Origin: Antedon mediterranea
Taxonomy: Eukaryota; Echinodermata; Crinoidea; Comatulida; Antedonidae
DNA: 64,000 nt
Direction of reading: 5' to 3'
NCBI RefSeq assembly: GCF_964355755.1
Contig: NC_092672.1
Coordinates: 2,294,001 to 2,358,000 of the forward strand
The notes under the pieces are model-generated. The model made no database searches, had not been told where the DNA came from, and saw only the letters and a list, made by a program, of their open reading frames with translations. Numbering within the stretch: position 1 is the first letter of the stretch; each line of letters starts with the position of its first letter. A program made the translations under genes and the position numbers. Positions 48,740 to 58,609 of the stretch are shown here, in pieces.

Positions 48740-49559
48740 GGCCCTGTTTCTGCTGCCAACTAAATACCGTATATTATACGGTATTTTTTGAATACCGTAT
48801 ATATACGGTATATTTTTGGCAGCAGAAACTGCGCTCATAAAAAATATACCGTATTTTGTATACCGTATTTTCCCCACAAAATTTGTGGATAAAATACGGT
48901 ATTTACAAATTTATACCGTATTTTTTGTACCCGTTTCTGCTGCCAATAAAAAATACCGTATTTTTTTTTACATGACAAAAGGTCACCATTCGTGTTTTTA
49001 TTTTCTGTCGCTGTTAGCTGCTTTACACACATGTATAGATATATTCGGCGAAAATGTGGAGCGAATACGTCACAGTTTTACTAAATATATGTGTGTGGGG
49101 AAGCTAAAATGTCTGACCAACTAAAAGGTAATAAAAGGGACAACCACATTTATAAAGACATTTCTAAAAAAATAAAGCAGGAGTATGGAATAAACTTGTC
49201 TCCAAAGCAAGTAAACTCAAAGCTGAAGAGCCTGCGAAAGCAGTACAACATTGCAAAATACAATAACTCGGGGAGGGAACGAATTAATTGTCCCCATTAC
49301 GATGTTTTCTGTGCTCTCAACATCTCTATCACTAGGGCTAGGCTGTTGAAAGTGAGACGTAAAACTTCCTTTATTGCGACTTTTAATTATCGATCAAATA
49401 AATGAATGGCAATTTGGGTAAAAAAGATGAAATTTAACACGACCACCCAAGAAGTATTGTTAGCAGAAACGGGGTACTAAAAAATAAGGTATAAAAAATA
49501 CCGTATTTTATACCGTATTTTTATACCGTATTTTGAGCAGTTGCAGCAGAAACAGGCCC
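48740..49559. mobile_element. Harbinger-like TIR element with ATACCGTATTTT subrepeats
   Basis: Left end GGCCCTGTTTCTGCTGCCAAC. Right end GTTGCAGCAGAAACAGGCCC, its inverse. Both subterminal zones are full of ATACCGTAT(TTT) words. Internal copies of the terminal motif at 48816-48833 (inverted) and 48938-48953 mark nested mini-elements; 48740-48833 alone is a palindromic MITE of about 94 bp. An ORF of Myb/SANT-like type lies inside (49109-49405). There is no transposase, so it is nonautonomous. PIF/Harbinger is inferred from the ORF type and the GGCC ends. Confidence 0.65.
49109..49405 (+). CDS. Myb/SANT-like (MADF-like) protein fragment within the TIR element
   Basis: 98 residues. The first half reads HIYKDISKKIKQEYGINLSP, then QVNSKLKSLRKQY and CPHYDVF, the helix-turn-helix pattern of Myb/SANT-like proteins that accompany Harbinger transposases. 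The expected upstream Trp helix is not in frame; a Trp-containing stretch in another frame at 49053 ends in a stop, so the N-terminus looks frame-shifted or lost. It is probably a decaying transposon gene, not a host gene. Confidence 0.55.
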   Translation: MSDQLKGNKRDNHIYKDISKKIKQEYGINLSPKQVNSKLKSLRKQYNIAKYNNSGRERINCPHYDVFCALNISITRARLLKVRRKTSFIATFNYRSNK

Positions 49560-49599
49560 ACTGTGACAGTCTTAACACCGAGGTATAAAAATAGATGGT

Positions 49600-50190
49600 G
49601 CAAAGAAACAATATCTAACACTACACTACACTATTTTTTTTTAATACTGTAATATGAGTGGATATATTGACGGCACTCGTGACACAGTCTTAGTTACTAC
49701 CTAAAAGTCGGTAGGAATATTTTAAGTCAAAAGTCTCACCATAAGTGGCACGTTTTATAATCAATTCGTTTTCATCAGACAATCCACATAATGGTAGTTG
49801 CTTATGGTATCACTGTAGGCCTAAGGTTCAACATTTAGCTCCGCAAAAGATAGTCAATGCATAGAGTCATTATGTTCACAAACAGTACTAAAACTTCAAA
49901 TAAACATCATCGGATCAAACACATCTCCGTAATGACACTTTACATCGTATGCCCCTTTATCAATAATACCCAGAGAGGGTTATAGAGTTTGGTATCAGAA
50001 TCATGTAATTTGATGTTCTGTAAAAGTTTTTCTCGATCCATAATCCCGATATCATACGGTTACTATGATGATTGTGCATCAATGTCAAAAACATGAAATA
50101 TTTTTATAAAAAAACTGTATTTATGTAGTGATAGACATTAGGCCATTCATCTTGAATGTTACATTATTCAGCATATCGTTGTTTTTTTAG
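49600..50190. other. Upstream of NLR-B, initiator exon not found
   Basis: AT-rich, no clear first exon. An ATG exon ending in phase 1 is expected upstream of 50191. I found no counterpart of the short first exon of NLR-A. Confidence 0.45.
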
Positions 50191-53100
50191 AAATAGATTT
50201 TAATGTGGACTTAGTGAACTTTTCAGAATGGTATGATAAAAACAACCTCGTAAGACAGCTAAAGGTTTTATACCACGATTTAATTTCAGTAGCAGACATA
50301 GACAAAGCCAACACAACGATAGATCTACTGGATGCATTGAGAAAAACAGGACGTTTAAGCCGAGGCAATCTGGAGTTACTTTATGAAACGATAAAAATAA
50401 CACAAACGTTTGGAGCTATCAAAGTTTTTCAACAATCTTTCTTCGAAGTTCAAGAAATACAAATTATTAATTTCACCCCATATCGACACTGGATTGCAGA
50501 TTTTGGAAACGAACTACGAAAGGCTGCTGTTAAGAAAATTGATGCACTCTTCAACAATCCTTTAAAAAATTATGAAGACTCGTGGAGTATGATTATAGAC
50601 TTGGAACAAAGACAAATACTTTGTGAAGAAAGAAAAGAAGGGTTTATTAACATTCTTAACAGAATTGGACTGGCATCAACGATGAAATGCCTGGCACAAG
50701 GTATGTAACAGGAACGTGTTAGCAAACAAATAATTAATTGGAGAAGATTATAAAAATAGCCTATAATATGTGTAAAACATTCACTACGTAACAATTATTG
50801 TATATTTGTATTTTTTCTTGTTTGTTATTTAACAGAGGAAGTGCCGAGAAGTAGTAGTAGTGACACAAGAATGCAAACAGAGGAAGGTAACTATAGTTAT
50901 AATGTTATGTAGGACATTAGAGTCAAAATTATTTTATTGGTGAAATCAAACTAGAGAAATTAGTAATAGATTGATAAATTAAATGAAATAAAATTAGTGA
51001 TTTGAAATGTAATTATGGAAAGCGAAATAAACCCAAAATAATTCAATTTACCAATTCATTTTTTAAACTCAAACCATAATGTTGTACAGTTCAACCAAAT
51101 CTCAATTCACTTTTAACATCCGGTGACGTCCTAGGCAACAAAAGGTAAATTAAATGTTAAGGAGGCAAACTACGCATACAATAACCCTTCTTCTATTCCT
51201 TATGTTATAATAATGTTTTATCATCAGTATTCTTTAGAGTTAAAATAATATGCATACCTGTAAGGAAATACAGGTATCTCACTTATGTGATTGGTGAATA
51301 CGGCCACTGGGGCTTATTTCATCCTATTTCGGATTTGTGATAAATTTATTTTTCGGTTTGCTGCCCTCTGTTGGTCATGTTTTTAAAAATTATGCTTCTC
51401 TTCTTATCTGATTTATCCGTGGATTTATCAAAATTTGTGTTTGTCAACCTAAATTTACAAATACGTTACGGTACAAGATAAGGAGTGAGCCTCCGTATAT
51501 CAGAAAATAGTCTGGTATAACTAATAATAATTACTTGACTTACTTTAACTGAGTACAGTAATAGCAAATTATTATTACATTCGAATTCCAAACAATTATC
51601 TAGGCCTGCAAAAAGAACAAACAACTAATTAATAACATTTTTAAAACTGCTTTATATAAAAGATAAATTAAGATCAACAGTTTAATAATTTAAAAATACA
51701 TGTATTATAAAATATTATTATGTATACATTTCTGAACCTCTTTTTTTACATTTAGAAAAGATTGAAGAATATCTGCTGCTAACACAAAAGGAAAACTGCA
51801 GGCAGGCCAGGATATTTACACCAGAAACAATGCGTGGTAGATACACAGTTGACATTTCACAGATGTTTACCGATATGGAACTACTGAAAGAACGTGAAAA
51901 CAATAAAGGAAGCAAACCAACAACATTGGAAGAAGTGGTAGATGTTATACAATCCACACCTGGATGTAAAGCCCTCATAGAAGGGGAGGGAGGTATTGGA
52001 AAAACTACCATATTAAGGCATTTATCGTACAACTGGTCTGATCAATCAATTAAATTATTTGAAGGTAAAATTGTGTTTCTTTTAAGTTTAAGAGATTTAA
52101 AAAAAGATGACGACATATCTGATCTGATTGTACAGCAACTGACAGATTTCAATTTAGACACAGATCTCCCAGAAGATCCACAGTTAATTAAGGCATTTAT
52201 AAATAAACATGACAATAGCGTTGTGTTACTACTAGATGGATTAGATGAATTAAGATTTGATAATCAAAGCGTAATTAGTCTTTTCAGAAAAAAAAGGTTT
52301 AAACAAAGTACTGTAATACTTACTTCAAGACCGGAAAACATAGATGAATTTATAAAAGAGTGTGACGTACACATAAGAGTTAGTGGATTCAACAAAGAGA
52401 GCATTGGAAAGTATATTGAAAAATACTTTAAGCATTTTGAAAATCAACAATTGGGAGAATCCCTTAAAGAAGAGTTGGATATTGACACTTTTTGGCCTGG
52501 GGAAAAACATCCAGAAGCATATTCAATGTGCAAAAATCCAATGCTACTTCTTTCGATCTGTATGCTATGGGAAGATAATCAAAGTCTTCCTAGTGATAAT
52601 ACTGATCTTTTCAAAGAATTATTTCGTAGTATTTTAAATCAATTTAACAAACAAAAACAATGTGACAAAATTTTAAAATTTGAAGACACCCCATCAAAAT
52701 ATGTACACGCTATGATTTTGTTAGGCAAATGTATGTATATAAACTTAAAACGAAATCAACTTTCAATAAAAATAACAGATTTGATTGATACACATTCCAC
52801 AAGAGATATGATTGACATGGCCCTAAAACTTGGATTTGTTTACGAAGAAGCACCACTTTCAAAATCTAATTGTGAAAGAATATTTATGCCTCCTCACAAA
52901 TTGATTGTAGAATCATTGGTGGGATTTTACATGTCTAAATTATTGGAAAGTGAAAATATAAAAGATGACTCAGACGTGAGACAATTACTTATACCATTGG
53001 GTTATAATGAATTGGATGTAATAAAAAGCGAGTATTTCAAAGTTGCGAGAAAGTTTGCACTTGGTTTCCTTGATGCTGCAACAGCTGGTTATTATTTAAA

Positions 53101-53851
53101 GCAATGGCTCACAAAACATTTCCCATTAAGAATGAGTAGTAGAATTCGGAAGTTTTTTTTCGGCATTAAGATTACATACAAGGAAAGATTTATTGCGAAC
53201 ATTTTAGACATTGAACCTGACCCTTATGGACGTGTTAGTGTTAGGATTCAGAATGTATCAGGTGATGTATTTAATAACTTTCTTACAGAATGTTCTCTCA
53301 AACAAGTTCAATTAGCATTACGTTATCTCTTTATCTCTGGTAATAACTTTCACAACATTGATGTTAATTCATTGCCTTCATTACTCATTATGTGTCCTAA
53401 GCTGTGGTGGCTTGAAATGAGGGATTGCAATCTATCAGGTGACGTCATCAATTACCTGGGTACAGAATGTTCTCTCAAACAAGTTCAATTAGCATTAGAT
53501 ATTCTCGATATCTCTAATAATAACCTTCACAACATTGATGGTAATTCATTGTCTTCATTTCTCATTATGTGTCCTAAGCTGAGGCACCTTGTCATGATTA
53601 ATTGCAATCTATCAGGTGACGTCATCAATCACTTGGTTACAGAATGTTCTCTCAAACAAGTTCAATTACCATTACGTACTCTCCGTATCTCTCATAATAA
53701 CCTTCACAGCATTAATGTTAATTCAATGTCTTCATTACTCATTATGTGTCCTAAGCTGTGGGTGCTTGACATGAGTGATTGCAATCTATCAGATGAAGTA
53801 ATCAATTACTTGACCGAAGAACACTATTCAAACAGAGCCATCCAATTTTAA
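50191..53851 (+). CDS. NLR-B: death-effector-like, NACHT and LRR receptor, start exon not identified
   Basis: Exons 50191-50700, 50836-50886, 51756-53851, phase 1 throughout, as in NLR-A. Exon 50191-50700 opens after the acceptor GTTTTTTTAG and encodes a DED-like fold (LKVLYHDLISVADIDKANT, LLDALRKTGRLSRGNLELLY) and a second, less clear death fold. It does not align with the NLR-A effector exon at DNA level. The linker has one 15-residue repeat instead of three. The NACHT exon is nearly identical to NLR-A: Walker A GEGGIGKTT, Walker B VVLLLDGLDEL, sensor ILTSRP. There are three and a half LRR modules, one fewer than NLR-A. The stop is at 53849-53851. The N-terminus is incomplete: an ATG exon in phase 1 is needed upstream. 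Likely a cytosolic immune sensor by family. Confidence 0.88.
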
Positions 53852-55030
53852 AACTAATTTTACAATTCTATTATACTGTATTCAATTTATATATAATTAT
53901 ATATAAACATTACCATTATAAAACTCGCAGAACGTAAGTGTCATTTTGGAAATTCCCGTTATAATTGCGTCTGTAGTCTAAAAATGTCATGCAATCTATA
54001 ATAGAACTTCAACCAAATCCGGAATAGACTATTCCCAAATTTATAATTTTGTTTTTTTAATCTCAAAGCAACATTTTATTTTCTCAAAAAAAGTGTATTC
54101 CTCTCCTCCCCCTTGCGTCGAATACGCGTACTTCATCCATATTCATCATCTTCTTCCTAGAAGCGCGCGTACAATCAAAGAGAGCTAGCTAGCTCTCTGC
54201 ATCCCATCTGCATGCTACATACGCGTGTACAGGATATTATACGTATAAATACTGTATAAGTTAGGCAACAATTGTTGCTAAGTGATATTATTTTTATTTA
54301 ATTACAACATGATACTGTATGGTAGGAATTGACAATTTATATTCTGTGTGTTTATATTGGTATAATTCATTTTTTCTTTATTTTGTATTTTCTTTACATT
54401 TTCTTCGCAAATACAGCTCAAATGACCAGTTCTTTTCAGATATCTTTGAGATAATATTTGATTTGTGGTGAATGTGCAATGTATAACGTCAGCATAACTA
54501 CAATGCAATAGTCATTCATATGTTTTAGTGATATTGTTTTTACTTTAGTTTAACATGTTATGTAGTAGATTTATTTGTTCTAAAGGGTCTTACGACTACA
54601 GACAATTACTTGTCTCTGTGAAATCTCTGTAATGTAAGTATTTATATTGCTGAATGAATGTGAATGAACTTGTAGTAGATTTATTTGATAATCTATTTTA
54701 AATTTGTCCATGTTTTTGGAAAAATACATGTTTAATAACCCAGGTGGTATGACAATGGTAATTTGGTATAATTCATGTCTGATAATAGACGAAAATTTTT
54801 TTTATATTTCTTGTTTGTACAATTCATTTGAATTTGGGAAATTTGTATGATGTATGAATAAAATTATATATTTTGATAATGTAAATAATTAATGTAATTA
54901 TTGTTGATAATATAAATATAGACTCTAAGTACTAAATGTGCCAAACTGTGCATGGCAAGTTTCATATTGCGTTAACTTTTACTTGATGATGACAAATAAA
55001 AGTAATAATGTTAGTTACGTTTGTTTATCT
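50780..55030 (+). repeat. Segmental duplication, NLR cassette copy 2 (core)
   Basis: Partner of 37157-41620, including the MITE family 5 half copy, intron sequences and 3' flank. Similarity continues past 55030 through TAAACACGCCTTAAAATGGT to the minisatellite. Confidence 0.9.
51268..51312. mobile_element. MITE family 5 half copy in NLR-B intron
   Basis: AGGTATCTCACTTATGTGAT followed by TGGTGAATACGGCCACTGGG. Same position as in NLR-A. Confidence 0.65.
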
Positions 55031-55770
55031 TTTCTTAGCTTTTGTGTGATGTCTACCGTATTGAAAATAATTCATGTGATTATAAGCAGATCCAAGGACA
55101 CATGATCTACCCTCGACACGCTTTTTACCGTCTAAACACGCCTTAAAATGGTCGCAATGAAGTCAATCTAAAACAAAACAGCAATTAGGCTCTGCTCCCA
55201 TATACATGATACATTCTGGATCTGGACCTTTGTGATACAGTGTGTAGGCCTATAGTATCTGCGCCTGGTGATATCAGTATAGCTATAGGCCTACAGTATC
55301 TATCTGCGGCCTGGTGATACAGTATTTATCACAAATGGGTGCAGGGCCGGCCTAAAAATGGTAAAATGAAATGCTGAGCTTAATATGATGTCCTAGGCCC
55401 TCCCCGCCTCCCACGCCTGATTTCAATGAATCTATTAAAGAAATCATTGTCGTATTAACATTACTCTATCACAAATCAAATACGGTCGGTACATATTTTC
55501 ACAAAACATTATTTTTATTGATGTTATATCACGATGCAACATTTGATGACGGGAAATAATTGATGTTTCATATTGAGAGCAAATCGATTTTATAAATGAA
55601 TATAGCTCATTATTACTGTACTGTTACTGAGATTACCATAAAGAGGCCAACAGCAAAACAATATACATAATTATTAAAGCTAGCTACCTTCATTTTGTTT
55701 ACCCATAGAATTTGAATATTACAAGAATAAAACATGATGATTATAATTAAATAATGAATACGATAGTTAT
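53852..55770 (+). other. 3' flank and probable 3' UTR of NLR-B
   Basis: Follows the NLR-A flank closely. Polyadenylation signal candidate ACAAATAAAAGT at 54993. No gene seen. Confidence 0.6.
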
Positions 55771-57148
55771 GAAGACAAATGTACATGGTGCTATGTTGAA
55801 GTTACTGAGCGATGATCAATGACGTATGAAGACAAATGTACATGGTGCTATGTTGAAGTTACTGCTGAGCGATGATCAATGACGTATAAAGACAAATGTA
55901 CATGGTGCTATGTTGAAGTTACTGAGCGATGATCAATGACGTATGAAGACAAATGTACATGGTGCTATGTTAAAGTTACTGAGCGATGATCAATGACGTA
56001 TGAAGACAAATGTACATGGTGCTATGTTGAAGTTACTGAGCGATGATCAATGACGTATGAAGACAAATGTACATGGTGCTATGTTGAAGTTACTGAGCGA
56101 TGATCAATGACGTATGAAGACAAATGTAAATGGTGCTATGTTGAAGTTACTGAGCGATGATCAACGACGTATAAAGACAAATGTACATGGTGCTATGTTG
56201 AAGTTACTGAGCGATGATCAATGACGTATGAAGACAAATGTACATGGTGCTATGTTGAAGTTACTGAGCGATGATCAATGACGTATGAAGACAAATGTAC
56301 ATGGTGCTATGTTGAAGTTACTGAGCGATGATCAACGACGTATGAAGACAAATGTACATGGTGCTATGTTAAAGTTACTGAGCGATGATCAATGACGTAT
56401 GAAGACAAATGTACATGGTGCTATGTTGAAGTTAGTGAGCGATGATCAATGACGTATGGAAACAAATGTACATGGTGCTATGTTGAAGTTACTGAGCGAT
56501 GATCAATGACGTATGAAGACAAATGTACATGGTGCTATGTTGAAGTTACTGAGCGATGATCAATGACGTATGAAGACAAATGTACATGGTGCTATGTTAA
56601 AATTACTGAGCGATGATCAACGACGTATGAAGACAAATGTACATGGTGCTATGTTGAAGTTACTGAGCGATGATCAATGACGTATGAAGACAAATTAATG
56701 TACATGGTGCTATGTTAAAGTTACTGAGCGATGATCAATGACGTATAAAGACAAATGTACATGGTGCTATGTTGAAGTTACTGAGCGATGATCGATGACG
56801 TATAAAGACAAATGTACATGGTGCTATGTTGAAGTTACTGAGCGATGATCGATGACGTATAAAGACAAATGTACATGGTGCTATGTTGAAGTTACTGAGC
56901 GATGATCAATGACGTATGAAGACAAATGTACATGGTGCTATGTTGAAGTTACTGCTGAGCGATGATCAATGACGTATAAAGACAAATGTACATGGTGCTA
57001 TGTTGAAGTTACTGAGCGATGATCAACGACGTATAAAGACAAATTTACATGGTGCTATGTTGAAGTTACTGAGCGATGATCAATGACGTATAAAGACAAA
57101 TTTACATGGTGCTATGTTAAAGTTACTGAGCGATGATCAATGACGTAT
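55771..57148 (+). repeat. 57-bp minisatellite, 24 units
   Basis: By hand count, 24 units from GAAGACAAATGTACATGGTG to GATGATCAATGACGTAT. 24 x 57 = 1368, plus three small insertions (CTG in ACTGCTGAG at two places, four bases in CAAATTAATGTAC at another) equals the observed 1378 bp. Unit variants (TATAAAG/TATGAAG, GTTAAAG/GTTGAAG, CAACGACG/CAATGACG) are mixed along the array. Stops occur in frame, so it is not coding. Confidence 0.95.
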
Positions 57149-57559
57149 AGTTTGTACAGCAATGATGATGCATGATACTAGATACATTTGATGATGATAA
57201 CAGTGTAAGGAAAATGCAAAAATATAAAACACTATCCTGTTTGCATTTACAAATTAATAAATTAAAGTGTAAACTTATTAAACCTTACGCCTCCTAAACC
57301 AGCACAGCTGTGTTATAAATAAGTACAAAGGCTGTTTGCTCATGCAGGTATCAACAAAGCAGTACCACCTATGTATTTTCATGTGTTTACCACAAAGTGC
57401 TAATTATAATATTAGAAAAACTCTAAAAGACTCAACATCTATCCACCACCTAATCAAACTGGAAGTTAAAAAAGAAATGTTATTTAATAATTGCACAAAT
57501 AAAGGAATGCGTTGCACTGAATGTTTCTTAATGAATAAATTGTATGTAACGCAATAAGT

Positions 57560-57840
57560 TATCCGAGTGCTTGCCATGAATGATTGCAATCTATCAGGTG
57601 ATATATAATCTATCATGCGCGCAAAGACTGTTCAAAGAGAAATGATTTTACAATCCTACTAATAGTGCATGTATATATAATTCTATATAAACAGCACATT
57701 TTTAAAAACTCGCAGCACGTAAGTGTAAATTTGAAAATTCTCGTTAGAATTGCATCTATAATCTATAAACTGCATGCTTTAAATAATAGATATTCAAACA
57801 AATCGGGTAGACCTACAGTATAATAGTAATATAATCAATA
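57560..57840 (+). pseudogene. 3' tail relic of a third NLR gene
   Basis: GTGCTTGCCATGAATGATTG followed by CAATCTATCAGGTGATAT matches the last LRR of NLR-A and NLR-B. It then runs into TTTTACAATCCTA, AACTCGCAGCACGTAAGTGT and TCGTTAGAATTGCATCTATA, the start of the NLR 3' flanks. No upstream NACHT or other LRR remains. The frame breaks within a few codons. Confidence 0.8.
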
Positions 57841-57844
57841 TCAT

Positions 57845-58600
57845 AATTTTTTAAGCAAAATTTTACTTTCTCAACAGTTTATTCCTACCTATAGCCTACA
57901 ACTGGTATTGTTGCTGCACATTCTACAGAGGCTCAGAGCACTCACAGTTTGAATACACATAGTGTTTGTTGTATTTAGGTTGCAAAAAGTTGGTGGACCT
58001 AAAAACTGATTCTTCTAATCCATACTCTTTAATATTAAACAGATACAATTATGATTGCCTGTACAAAACATCTTTAGCACTTTATTATTAGTTTGGTTAA
58101 ATAGTATAATATTTTAATATAGTAAAATTTGATTATTTCAATACATACATAATTTATTTTTTATGATTTTGTTTTTACATTATTCTTTAAACATTGATTA
58201 CAGGGAATTGTACAAAGCAAGGATAATTCTCCATTTAACGACCACATTGAATTCGATGAAATGACTGTGTAATGCATCAAATTAAAGTAACATGAACAAG
58301 TTTGTTAATAATGTCGTAGCAAGTATGCACACACAGCGCATGGACTTACTTTTCATTACTAGCCAATTGGGCAAGTTACATGTTTGGCCATATACCATTT
58401 TACTTGCAGAAACCAAACACAATTCATTACACCCTTTACAAATATTGTTTAAGTGCAGATGTTGTGTTTTAAATGAGAAGAACAATAAATATTTCATATC
58501 ACAGTGTACACAGATATTGAATAATATTAGCAAGACAATTGATTTCATTTTAGAAGCTAACTCCTCCACGTTCACGGGAAAATCGAATTCGGCTTTGGTT
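57845..58600 (+). other. Cassette 3 flank with an unrecognised ORF
   Basis: 57920-58220 is homologous to 45860-46140. An ATG-started ORF of 116 residues (58292-58642) overlaps a minus ORF. It has several Cys and Lys residues but no motif I know. It is absent from cassette 1, which lacks this stretch. Coding status is doubtful. Confidence 0.35.
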
Positions 58601-58609
58601 GAACACCGT

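Noticed and set aside
50203-50214. ATG start for NLR-B at 50203
   Set aside because: That ATG is out of frame and hits a stop after three codons; the effector frame is open to the acceptor, so the start is in an upstream exon.
57336-57557. 73-codon ORF in the cassette flank
   Set aside because: The paralogous copy at 42640-42830 has frame-changing indels, so it is not conserved as coding.
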